From Actinomycetota bacterium (GTDB taxonomy: Bacteria > Actinomycetota > Actinomycetes > UBA12327): a stretch of 6,373 nt of DNA. A program made the position numbers and the translations under genes. The first letter of the stretch is position 1. Every line of letters begins with the position of its first letter. The notes beneath the pieces were generated by a model that saw nothing but the letters and a program-made list of their open reading frames with translations, did not search any database and had not been told where the DNA came from. Shown here one piece after another: positions 1-6,373 of the stretch. The stretch covers positions 1 to 6,373 of the forward strand of contig DPWC01000090.1 of the NCBI GenBank assembly GCA_003529305.1, read 5' to 3'.

Positions 1-159
1 GAACGACATCATCATCATGTTGAGGGTGCTCTTGGCGCGGGTCATGCCGCCGTAAAAGAGCGCGAGGCCTGGCGTCATCAGCATCACGAGCGCGGCGCTG
101 ACCAGTACCCACGCTGTGTCACCACCATTGATCTGCACCACATCAGCTGCCAGTGTCAT
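1..159 (-). CDS. amt: Ammonium transporter, Amt/MEP/Rh family (N-terminal part, cut by window edge)
   Basis: This is the first 53 codons of an ammonium channel of the inner membrane, which carries NH4+/NH3 into the cell for nitrogen assimilation. My translation of the complement of 1-159 starts at an ATG (157-159). It reads INGGDTAWVLVSAALVMLM (residues 10-28) and then TPGLALFYGGMTRAKSTLNM (residues 29-48). The second part is the family hallmark at the end of the first membrane helix (about residues 16-36) and the start of the following loop. There is no separate cleavable signal peptide before the helix, unlike E. coli AmtB. An AGAGGA-type ribosome-binding site sits 7 nt before the ATG and supports this start. 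The gene follows ftsY on the same strand after a 191-nt gap. In many actinobacteria amt next to ftsY is followed by PII (glnB/glnK) and glnD, but that cannot be seen here. The family call is firm; the subtype (amtA, amtB) is not resolvable. Confidence 0.93.
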   Translation of the reverse strand, partial: MTLAADVVQINGGDTAWVLVSAALVMLMTPGLALFYGGMTRAKSTLNMMMMSF

Positions 160-166
160 GGCTGAG

Positions 167-173
167 TCCTCTC
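167..173 (-). promoter_or_regulatory. Ribosome-binding site of amt
   Basis: On the minus strand this reads GAGAGGA, separated by 7 nt (CTCAGCC) from the ATG at 157-159. It is a good match to the anti-Shine-Dalgarno sequence at normal spacing. It is what fixes the amt start, because only the short N-terminal part of the protein is in the window. Confidence 0.7.
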
Positions 174-243
174 GTTGCCGCCGCGGTGCGGGACCAGTGA
201 GGGATATCGTGCGGATGAGGTGTTGCGAGGTGCGCTGCGACAG

Positions 244-260
244 GTTTCAGGACGGGAAAC
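244..260. repeat. Short inverted repeat in the ftsY-amt spacer, possible operator
   Basis: The spacer 160-350 holds no supportable gene. Its clearest structure is GTTTC (244-248), seven bases, then GAAAC (256-260), an inverted repeat about 85 nt upstream of the amt start. GAAAC is also one half of the GlnR box (GTnAC-N6-GAAAC) that controls amt genes in Streptomyces and mycobacteria. However, the expected GTnAC partner is not at the right spacing on either strand. Further upstream, GTAAC-N6-TTCAC occurs on the minus strand (275-290) and matches a GlnR half-pair only partly. I saw no convincing -10/-35 pair in the spacer. A regulatory role is inferred from position only. Confidence 0.25.
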
Positions 261-350
261 AGTGGGCCACTCGTGTGAACTCCGGGTTACGCCGAGCCCC
301 ATAAGTCGCATCGGTCTTGGGACCCGCCTGCAACGAGTAATAGCCAGTGA

Positions 351-1487
351 CTAGGCGTCGCCAGTCAAGGCATCAGCGAATCCCTCGGCATCAAAGACCG
401 CCAAGTCATCCGGGCCCTCACCCAGCCCCACTAACTTCACCGGCACCCCCAATTGGCGCTGCACCGCCAGGACGATGCCTCCTTTGGCCGAGCCGTCAAG
501 TTTTGTCAGCACCACCCCGGTGACCGCTACTGCCTCGGCAAAGACGCGGGCCTGCTCAAGTCCGTTCTGGCCAGTAGTGGCGTCGATGACCAACAAGACT
601 TCGCGCACCGGGGCGCTGCGCTCAATGACCCGACGCACTTTGGCGAGTTCGTCCATCAATGCCGAGCGGTTATGAAGCCGGCCCGCGGTGTCGATGACGA
701 TGACATCGACCTCGTGCTCAACACCGGCCTTCACGGCCTCAAAGGCCACGCTGGCTGGATCGGCACCTTGAGCGCCGTGAATCACGGGAACTCCCGACCG
801 GTCACCCCACACCTGCAGTTGCTCCGTTGCCGCCGCGCGGAAGGTATCGGCGGCACCCAGCAGAACATCACGATCGCGAGCCACGAGGAGTCTGGCCAAC
901 TTGCCCGTGGTGGTGGTCTTACCAGTTCCGTTCACTCCGACCATCAAAATCACGGACGGTTGATCATCGATGCGATCGTCGGCGAGTGATCGATCCATAT
1001 GGGGCTCAAGCGCCTCGACCAGACACCGACGCAGCACGGGACGCAGATCCTCGGCCTGCGTGACACCTTCTTGTCGAGCCCGTTGGCGCATCGCGTCAAC
1101 AATCTCTTGGGACAGCTCAACACCCACATCAGCCATCACCAGCAGATCGACAAACTCCTCCCAAGTGGACTCGGACAGCGCGCCATCACCCAGCAGGGTG
1201 GTCAACCCACGGGCAAGAGCAGTACTTGAAGCCGACAGCCGACTTGCCAGTCGACTCCAGCGACGCGCATCACTGTCGACTTGCTGACTACTGGCGTCAT
1301 CGACCATGGGCAGCTCAACTGCCGGCAGGGATTCGCCGATCAGCTCGGGTTCGCTTGTGACCCTTGGGCTAGGAGGCAACGGCTCAGCACTTCGACTGCG
1401 TCCACGAACGGTGAGCAGCACCACGCTGGCCACCAGCACCGTCAGAGCCACAATCGTGCTGACGAGAGTGACCACGCTCATAGTCAT
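351..1487 (-). CDS. ftsY: Signal recognition particle receptor FtsY
   Basis: SRP-type GTPase that receives SRP-ribosome-nascent chain complexes at the membrane and hands them to the Sec translocon by pairing with Ffh. The protein has 378 residues. Residues 4-27 form one hydrophobic helix followed by RGRSRS, a membrane anchor typical of actinobacterial FtsY; a short Pro/acid-rich linker follows (about 31-75). The helical N domain is at about 76-170 and the G domain after it: P-loop GVNGTGKT 184-191, DTFRAAATEQL 214-224, G3 DTAGR 266-270, G4 TKLDGSAKGG 328-337 and GLGEGPDDL 354-362. The C-terminus ends normally for the family. The ATG at 1485-1487 is the most upstream possible start, because an in-frame TAG (the smc stop) lies three codons before it; the ATG at 1479-1481 is an alternative. 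No Shine-Dalgarno is evident, so translation is probably coupled to smc, which ends 9 nt upstream. Confidence 0.97.
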   Translation of the reverse strand: MTMSVVTLVSTIVALTVLVASVVLLTVRGRSRSAEPLPPSPRVTSEPELIGESLPAVELPMVDDASSQQVDSDARRWSRLASRLSASSTALARGLTTLLGDGALSESTWEEFVDLLVMADVGVELSQEIVDAMRQRARQEGVTQAEDLRPVLRRCLVEALEPHMDRSLADDRIDDQPSVILMVGVNGTGKTTTTGKLARLLVARDRDVLLGAADTFRAAATEQLQVWGDRSGVPVIHGAQGADPASVAFEAVKAGVEHEVDVIVIDTAGRLHNRSALMDELAKVRRVIERSAPVREVLLVIDATTGQNGLEQARVFAEAVAVTGVVLTKLDGSAKGGIVLAVQRQLGVPVKLVGLGEGPDDLAVFDAEGFADALTGDA

Positions 1488-1496
1488 GGTGGCGCG

Positions 1497-4400
1497 CTAC
1501 GCCGGAACGGGTTGCGACGCAGCATCCGCTGGAATCTCGTCACCGACTTCGCGGAGTCGCTGACTAATCACCGTCGTCACACCGTCGCCACGCATGCTGA
1601 CCCCATACAGAGCATCGGCGATCTCCATCGTGCGCTTCTGGTGAGTAATGACGATGAGTTGGCTATTTGCCCGCAACTCTTCCATCACACCAAGAAGGCG
1701 CTGGAGGTTCACATCATCTAGGGCGGCCTCTACCTCGTCCATGACATAGAACGGGCTGGGCCGCGCCTTGAACAAGGCAACGACAAAGGCCACCGCTGCC
1801 AGCGAACGCTCGCCACCGGACAATAGCGAAGACATCATGAAGCGCTTGCCCGATGGACGGGCTTCCATGTCGACACCCGAATTGAGCATGTCGGCAGGAT
1901 CGGTGAGCACCAGTCGCCCTTCGCCGCCAGGGAAGAGGCGAGCAAAAGTTGCCGCGTACTCCCGCGATACATCCTCATAGGCCTCGGTGAAGACCTGCTC
2001 GATGCGTTCATCAACCTGACGCACAATTTCCAACAGGTCCAGCTTGGTGCGTTTGAGATCCTCCAGTTGCTCACTGAGGAACTTCAGCCGCTCCTGCAAA
2101 GCGTCGTACTCCTCCAGAGCCAACGGATTAATGCGGCCCAGCAAGTTCAGATCCCGTTCAGCCGCCTTGAGCCGCTTCTCTTGCTCCGCACGCACATAGG
2201 GAACCGCGAGCGCTTCGGCATTCTCGGCAGCGGTCTGCAGGGGTTCACCTTGGAGGTCATACCCCGTGCCATCAGGAACTTCAGGGTCAGATGCGGGGAG
2301 AATGGTGGGCGGCACCAACTGATCAGGGCCGTATTCGGCCACGAGGAAATCAGCCGCCACGCCGAATTCCTCTTGTGCACGCTCGACAACCTGCTCAATG
2401 CGCAGTCGTTGTTCCGCACGGGCAATCTCATCGCGGTGCACCACATCGGTGAGTTGATCAATGCGCGAGGACAGGTCTCGCGTCTCGCTGCGCAACTCGT
2501 TGAGTGCCAGTTCGCGCTCCTCGCGCTCGCGCTCCGCGGTGGTCCGGGCCGCCGACGCTGCCGACAGCGACAACTCAAGCCGGTCCAGGGCGATGCGGGC
2601 GCCGTAGGCCACAGCTTGGGCAACGGCCACCTCGCGGGCTCGCCGCTCAGCACGAGCTGCCGCACGCGCTCGAGCCTCTCGCTCGCTCTGGGCTGTCTGC
2701 ATGAGTTCGGCGATCCGCGCGGTCACTGCATCTGCACGCTCTTCGTCCGTGCGCAGTTGTAACCGGGCCTGCAACTCGACTTCTGCGGCATGACGCGCCA
2801 CGGCCAGTGCAGCGTCTCGGGCCTCCAACGCCGCCCGCAATGCAGAATCGTCGATCGTGCTCTCTGCGTCGGCCAACTGCGTTTCGCACGCCTGCTGGGT
2901 TGCCCGATCACCTTCCAGCGCCGCACCAGCAGCTTCGGCGGACACCTGTAGGCGTGCTGCCTCGTCAGCGGCACTGCGCACCTGCGCACCCAATTCGCCG
3001 AGTCGTTCGGCAACGGCCGCCATCTTGGCGTCCGACTCATGCAAGCGCGTCAGCGCGGCCTCTACCTCAGCCTGCGCATCGGTGCGCTCGGCCAACGACG
3101 CCGTCAGCGCAAAGCGTGCGCGTTCGGCCCGGTGCTGAACCTCCTCGAGATCGTGCTCAGCGCGATCCACCGCGATGCGAACTTCCAAAGCACTGGGCAC
3201 AGCCTGCGAGCCGCCCACGATCAGGTGAGCGGTTACGACATCGCCGTCGACCGTGACGGCGCGCAGCTGAGAGTTCTCGCGAACGACACGACGAGCGATA
3301 GGCAGATCATCGACAACGACAGTGCCGGCAAGGAGTCCCTCCAATGCCGCGCGCACCCGATCACCGACGCTCAGCGATGCGATGGCCCACTGCGCTCCCG
3401 CGGGCAATGGCGAGGAATCCCGCGCGACCGAGGAAGCATCGTTGGCTACCACAATTCCGGCTCGTCCTGCGTCATCGGACTTCAACGAGGCAATGGCTGC
3501 CTCGGCCGCATCGCCGGAGTCCACGGCCACCGCATCAGCCGCAGCACCAAGGGCGGCCGCTATCGCGCGCTCGTACCCCGACGAAACTTCAATGAGGTCA
3601 GCCAATGGGCCAATGAGTCCACGCACTCGTTGGCCAGCCGCGAGCAGACTCGCTGCACCGTCACCGCGATCCAATGACAGCCGCAGTGCTTCGACTCGGG
3701 CCAGTAATGCCGCTCGATCGCGTTCGGCGGACTGTTCCTGTTGGCGCAGGTCGTCAACTTGCGCCTCTGCCGCGGCCAATCGCTCAGCGGCGCGGGCATG
3801 CAGAGCGTCGAGGTCGACCTCTGAATCATCGAGCCCTGCGACCTGTGTTTCCAATTCGGTGAAGGCCAACTTGGCCTGCTCGCCTCGTGCTGTGGCCTCC
3901 AGCAACGCGTGGGAGAGTCGATCCACTTCCGCCTGCCGCGTTTCGACGCGAGAGCGCGCGGCATCAACCTGGCCGGCCAGATGCACCAACGACTCACGGT
4001 GCTGCGCCGCCGCACGCTCTGCCTGCGCCACTAACTCCTGTTTCGCATTGACTTCACCTTGCGCTGCTTCGTGTGCTGCCACAAGTTCAGCGAGTCGGGC
4101 TCGGTCGGTCTCTACTACCGCGCGGGCGGCAGTCTCTTGATCCCGCATGGCCGCGGCCTCGGCCTCGAAGGTCTCCGGGTCTCGTGTGGATTCCGCATCG
4201 TCCGTGGGCTCGGGAGCATTGAGTCGAATGCGCTCTTGCGCCAGTTGCACCACTGACCGCAATCGCTCTTGTAGTGCCGACAGAGCGAACCAGGTTTCCT
4301 GTGTCTGCGTGACGCGAGGCGCCTGTTGCGCCGCCGCTTGCTGCAGTTCGGCCTCCCGGGTCAGCGCCCGCTGCAGTCGCTCCTCCAATTGGGCCCGTTG

Positions 4401-5159
4401 CTCACGCAGCGATGACTCATCGGCAGCTTCGGCATCGGCCAGTTGCTGCAATTGCACGAGGTCATCGGCCATCAAGCGCAACTTGGCGTCACGGACATCA
4501 GCCTGAATGGTGGCGGCCCGGCGAGCAGCCTGCGCCTGTCGGCCCAATGGTTTGAGTTGGCGGCGAAGCTCAGTAACCAGATCGTTCACACGGGTGAGGT
4601 TGCCCTCCATCGAGTCAAGCTTGCGCAACGCTTTTTCTTTGCGCTTGCGATGTTTCAAAACACCGGCAGCTTCTTCGATGAATCCGCGACGCTCGATAGC
4701 ACTGGACAACATGATGGAGTCCAGCTGACCTTGACCAACGATGACATGCATCTCGCGTCCGATACCACTGTCGGACAGCAACTCCTGAATATCCAGAAGG
4801 CGACAGGTCTCGCCATTGATCGCGTACTCCGAGCCGCCGTTGCGGAACAGGGTGCGCGAGATGGTGACTTCGGTGAACTCAATGGGCAATGCGCCATCGG
4901 TGTTGTCAATGGTGAGTTGCACTTCCGCACGCCCCAAGGGCGCCCGACCGTCTGAGCCGTGGAAGATGACATCTTCCATCTTCCCGCCACGCAAGGATTT
5001 GGCCCCCTGCTCGCCCATCACCCAGGCGAGGGCATCCACGACATTGGACTTACCCGAACCATTGGGACCCACCACACAGGTGATGCCCGGCTCAAAGCGC
5101 AGCGTTGTTGACGACATGAAGGACTTGAAGCCCTTGATCGTCAGGCTCTTCAGGTGCAC
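1497..5159 (-). CDS. smc: Chromosome segregation ATPase SMC
   Basis: Core subunit of the bacterial condensin (SMC-ScpAB), an ABC-type ATPase that loops and compacts DNA to help separate replicated chromosomes. At 1220 aa it is of normal length. The N-terminal head is at about 1-170, with Walker A GPNGSGKS 31-38, the R-loop LRGGKMEDVIF 56-66 and Q-loop region VGQGQ 141-145. The N-terminal coiled coil (about 171-510) is Ala/Glu/Arg/Gln-rich and interrupted at about 313-330. The hinge is at about 511-665 and ends with a conserved GG (649-650). The returning coil (about 666-945) leads to a Pro-rich break (944-990). The C-terminal head carries signature LSGGE 1113-1117, Walker B and D-loop VMDEVEAALDD 1139-1149 and switch His1173. 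The start is GTG (5157-5159), chosen because MHLKSLTIKGFKSF is the family N-terminus and GGAG lies 8 nt upstream. The segment before the signature (FMMSS, 1107-1111) departs from the usual sequence. mutM lies 98 nt upstream and ftsY 9 nt downstream. Confidence 0.98.
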   Translation of the reverse strand: MHLKSLTIKGFKSFMSSTTLRFEPGITCVVGPNGSGKSNVVDALAWVMGEQGAKSLRGGKMEDVIFHGSDGRAPLGRAEVQLTIDNTDGALPIEFTEVTISRTLFRNGGSEYAINGETCRLLDIQELLSDSGIGREMHVIVGQGQLDSIMLSSAIERRGFIEEAAGVLKHRKRKEKALRKLDSMEGNLTRVNDLVTELRRQLKPLGRQAQAARRAATIQADVRDAKLRLMADDLVQLQQLADAEAADESSLREQRAQLEERLQRALTREAELQQAAAQQAPRVTQTQETWFALSALQERLRSVVQLAQERIRLNAPEPTDDAESTRDPETFEAEAAAMRDQETAARAVVETDRARLAELVAAHEAAQGEVNAKQELVAQAERAAAQHRESLVHLAGQVDAARSRVETRQAEVDRLSHALLEATARGEQAKLAFTELETQVAGLDDSEVDLDALHARAAERLAAAEAQVDDLRQQEQSAERDRAALLARVEALRLSLDRGDGAASLLAAGQRVRGLIGPLADLIEVSSGYERAIAAALGAAADAVAVDSGDAAEAAIASLKSDDAGRAGIVVANDASSVARDSSPLPAGAQWAIASLSVGDRVRAALEGLLAGTVVVDDLPIARRVVRENSQLRAVTVDGDVVTAHLIVGGSQAVPSALEVRIAVDRAEHDLEEVQHRAERARFALTASLAERTDAQAEVEAALTRLHESDAKMAAVAERLGELGAQVRSAADEAARLQVSAEAAGAALEGDRATQQACETQLADAESTIDDSALRAALEARDAALAVARHAAEVELQARLQLRTDEERADAVTARIAELMQTAQSEREARARAAARAERRAREVAVAQAVAYGARIALDRLELSLSAASAARTTAEREREERELALNELRSETRDLSSRIDQLTDVVHRDEIARAEQRLRIEQVVERAQEEFGVAADFLVAEYGPDQLVPPTILPASDPEVPDGTGYDLQGEPLQTAAENAEALAVPYVRAEQEKRLKAAERDLNLLGRINPLALEEYDALQERLKFLSEQLEDLKRTKLDLLEIVRQVDERIEQVFTEAYEDVSREYAATFARLFPGGEGRLVLTDPADMLNSGVDMEARPSGKRFMMSSLLSGGERSLAAVAFVVALFKARPSPFYVMDEVEAALDDVNLQRLLGVMEELRANSQLIVITHQKRTMEIADALYGVSMRGDGVTTVISQRLREVGDEIPADAASQPVPA

Positions 5160-5167
5160 GCGCCGCG

Positions 5168-5171
5168 CTCC
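5168..5171 (-). promoter_or_regulatory. Ribosome-binding site of smc (supports the GTG start)
   Basis: GGAG on the minus strand, 8 nt before the GTG start codon at 5157-5159. It supports the non-ATG start that gives the standard SMC N-terminus. It lies two bases downstream of the 3' arm of the leader inverted repeat, so folding of the leader could affect its accessibility. Confidence 0.6.
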
Positions 5172-5173
5172 GG

Positions 5174-5236
5174 AGGGTGGCCGAGCGCGCCCAAGGGCGT
5201 GACCGGCAGGTGGCGGGGAAGGCCAAGGGCCACCCT
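5174..5236. repeat. 9-bp inverted repeat in the smc leader
   Basis: AGGGTGGCC (5174-5182) and its exact complement GGCCACCCT (5228-5236) flank a 45-nt loop within the 98-nt mutM-smc gap. On the mRNA the 3' arm ends just before the smc ribosome-binding site. Inside the loop, positions 5188-5199 can form a small hairpin (CGCC/GGCG with a 4-nt loop). The 5' arm can alternatively pair locally (GGCC-CTT-GGCC, 5221-5231). No U-tract follows, so it is not a standard intrinsic terminator. The repeat is real; a regulatory role is speculative, since GC-rich DNA gives such matches by chance. Confidence 0.45.
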
Positions 5237-5257
5237 ACCGAGGCGACCCCCGACTAC

Positions 5258-6145
5258 TCAGCCGTGCGGTACTCGCGGCCGCCGCTGACATGAGGGGCAC
5301 CGAAATGATGAGCGGTTCATGAAGGCCTCGCGGACGATGAATCGTCCGCACCGGGGGCACGGTTCGCCCTCTTGTCCGTAGGCGTTCAAGGACCGGGAGA
5401 AGTAGCCACTGGAGCCGTTGACATCGACATACAGGGCATCAAAGGAAGTCCCCCCTTGCGTCAGGGCCGCGGACATCACCTCCGTGGCATGGTCCAGAAC
5501 TTCGGCGATCTGCGGGCTGGTGAGGGACTCAGTTCGACGGGCGAAGTGTTGGCGAGCACGCCAGAGGGCTTCGTCGGCGTAGATATTGCCAATGCCGGAC
5601 ACCACGGTTTGGTCCAGCAGCGCTCGCTTCAGGCCGGTGCGCTTGCGCCGGATGTTCTTGGCCACCGCCAAGCGATCGAAACCCGGCTCGAAGGGGTCCG
5701 GGGCGATATGCGCCACGCTGGCAGGCACGGTGCGGCCTAGGGCAGGTTCCACCACGAGCGGCTCCAGGAACAGCCCGCCAAAGGTCCGCTGGTCAACGAA
5801 TCGCAGTTCACGCTGCGGCGTTCGCCCAGGTGCCCAACCGATGCGCACCCGCAGATGGGGATCGTCGTTTCGCTGCGCCTCAACCACGAGCAACTGCCCA
5901 CTCATTCCCAGGTGCGCCACCAAGGCCCCCGACTCACCCCCATCGAGGACCAACCACAAGTACTTGCCGCGACGCTCGACAGCGGTGATGGTGCAGCCAG
6001 TGAGGTCGGCTTCGAACGCCAACGCACCACCATCGTGGCGGCGCACGGCGCGAGGGTGCAGCACATCCACCGTCGCGACAGTGCGGCCGGTGATCCAGCG
6101 ATCCAGGCCACGACGAACGACCTCAACTTCAGGCAGTTCTGGCAT
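5258..6145 (-). CDS. mutM: Formamidopyrimidine-DNA glycosylase (Fpg/MutM)
   Basis: Bifunctional DNA repair enzyme that removes oxidised purines such as 8-oxoguanine and FapyG and nicks the resulting abasic site by beta,delta-elimination. At 295 aa it is slightly longer than E. coli Fpg. It begins MPELPEVEVV: Pro2 becomes the N-terminal Schiff-base nucleophile after Met removal and Glu3 is the catalytic acid. Other conserved parts are the RRGKYLW lysine (Lys61), HLGMSGQL (78-85, with the inserting Met81), DQRTFGG (118-124), the helix-two-turn-helix segment GIGNIYADEALW (184-195, Asn187), and a C-terminal zinc finger CPRC (263-266) / CPSC (283-286) with the DNA-contacting NRSSF arginine (Arg278). 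No key residue is missing. The MPELPE N-terminus fixes the start. rnc ends 3 nt upstream and no clear Shine-Dalgarno is seen, which suggests coupling to rnc. The zinc finger and Pro2 favour Fpg over plant- or Nei-type relatives. Confidence 0.97.
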   Translation of the reverse strand: MPELPEVEVVRRGLDRWITGRTVATVDVLHPRAVRRHDGGALAFEADLTGCTITAVERRGKYLWLVLDGGESGALVAHLGMSGQLLVVEAQRNDDPHLRVRIGWAPGRTPQRELRFVDQRTFGGLFLEPLVVEPALGRTVPASVAHIAPDPFEPGFDRLAVAKNIRRKRTGLKRALLDQTVVSGIGNIYADEALWRARQHFARRTESLTSPQIAEVLDHATEVMSAALTQGGTSFDALYVDVNGSSGYFSRSLNAYGQEGEPCPRCGRFIVREAFMNRSSFRCPSCQRRPRVPHG

Positions 6146-6148
6146 CGG

Positions 6149-6373
6149 CTAGTCGCCGTCAGTGGAGCCGTGCAAATGTCCCCAGGCTGCACGGGCCGCA
6201 GCCTGTTCCGCGATCTTCTTGCTGCGGCCCTCACCGGTTCCGGCAGCCTGCTGGTCGATCAATACGGTCGCGACAAAGGACTTCTCGTGATCGGGTCCAC
6301 TTTCGGTCACCGCGTAGTGCGGCGTTCCGCGCCCCTGACGCGAGGTCAACTCCTGCAACGAGGTCTTCCAGTC
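6149..6373 (-). CDS. rnc: Ribonuclease III, C-terminal dsRNA-binding domain (5' part outside window)
   Basis: Only the last 74 codons and the TAG stop are present; the frame is open to the right edge, so the methionine at 6356-6358 is internal and not a start. RNase III cuts double-stranded RNA in rRNA precursors and some mRNAs. The visible part is the dsRNA-binding domain. It opens with DWKTSMQEL, the alpha-1 helix. The strand region contains TESGPDHEKSFVATVLI, with the conserved GPDHEK motif, and ends at TGEGRSKK. Alpha-2 is SKKIAEQAAARAAWGHL with the KKxAEQ RNA-phosphate contacts, followed by a short acidic tail. The endonuclease domain lies outside the window, so its catalytic residues cannot be checked. 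rnc directly before mutM and smc is the usual actinobacterial arrangement and supports the call. Confidence 0.93.
   Translation of the reverse strand, partial: DWKTSLQELTSRQGRGTPHYAVTESGPDHEKSFVATVLIDQQAAGTGEGRSKKIAEQAAARAAWGHLHGSTDGD

Noticed and set aside
116..304. Plus-strand open frame (62 codons) overlapping the amt start and the ftsY-amt spacer
   Set aside because: The product is Arg/Cys-rich without family resemblance. It overlaps amt in antisense, and amt has clear homology and a ribosome-binding site.
312..325. GGTC-TTGG-GACC hairpin downstream of ftsY as a possible terminator
   Set aside because: The perfect stem is only 4 bp and no U-tract follows, so it does not meet the standard of an intrinsic terminator.
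337..368. TTGACT (363-368) and TATTAC (337-342) on the minus strand as an amt promoter
   Set aside because: The spacing is 20 nt, too long for a sigma-70-type promoter, and the -10 match is poor. The TTGACT also lies in the last ftsY codons.
453..989. Plus-strand open frame (178 codons) opposite ftsY
   Set aside because: It overlaps the FtsY GTPase domain in antisense, and its product has no recognisable motif.
2067..2762. Plus-strand open frame (231 codons) opposite smc
   Set aside because: Antisense to the SMC C-terminal coil, whose protein is clearly conserved. No domain is recognisable in the antisense product.
3322..4140. Long plus-strand open frame (272 codons) opposite smc
   Set aside because: It is antisense to the SMC hinge and coil and its product is a low-complexity Ser/Ala/Arg mix with no recognisable domain. 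GC-rich coding DNA routinely leaves such frames open.
4651..4662. TGTTTCAAAACA, which looks like the ParB site parS (TGTTTCACGTGAAACA)
   Set aside because: It lacks the central CGTG, so the half-sites are mis-spaced, and it encodes conserved SMC residues (GVLKH). Coincidence is the simplest explanation.
5232..5237. TAGGGT on the minus strand as a -10 element for smc
   Set aside because: It fits TAnnnT, but no recognisable -35 lies 16-18 nt upstream, and it overlaps the leader inverted repeat. A single hexamer match is too weak.

Overview
This window is a piece of a conserved actinobacterial (Actinomycetota) housekeeping chromosome. Every gene lies on the minus strand, so transcription runs from the right edge to the left: rnc (3' end only), mutM, smc, ftsY, then the first 53 codons of an amt ammonium transporter. 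Four things point to Actinomycetota: the gene order; the moderately high GC content (roughly 60 % by eye, lower than Streptomyces); the FtsY with an N-terminal membrane helix; and the SMC sequence, which has actinobacterial-type head motifs and a proline-containing break near the C-terminal head. I cannot place it below phylum.

Layout from right to left. The C-terminal dsRNA-binding domain of ribonuclease III (6149-6373) ends 3 nt before mutM (5258-6145, formamidopyrimidine-DNA glycosylase). A 98-nt leader with a long inverted repeat follows, then smc (1497-5159, GTG start, 1220 aa). Nine nt after smc comes ftsY (351-1487, the SRP receptor). A 191-nt spacer (160-350) separates ftsY from amt, which runs off the left edge.

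The genes serve different core processes: RNA processing, repair of oxidised bases, chromosome organisation, membrane-protein targeting and ammonium uptake. The tight spacing of rnc-mutM and smc-ftsY, with no good Shine-Dalgarno at either downstream start, suggests co-transcription and translational coupling. smc and amt each have a recognisable ribosome-binding site and a longer upstream gap, where separate regulation is more plausible. In better-known actinobacteria the same neighbourhood continues past amt with a PII protein gene, glnD and ffh, but those would lie outside this window.

I found no mobile element, CRISPR array, rRNA, tRNA or accessory island, and no evidence of an undescribed system. 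The points worth a second look are small: two in-frame amber junctions, a structured-looking smc leader, an unusual segment just before the SMC signature motif, and an unexplained inverted repeat upstream of amt.
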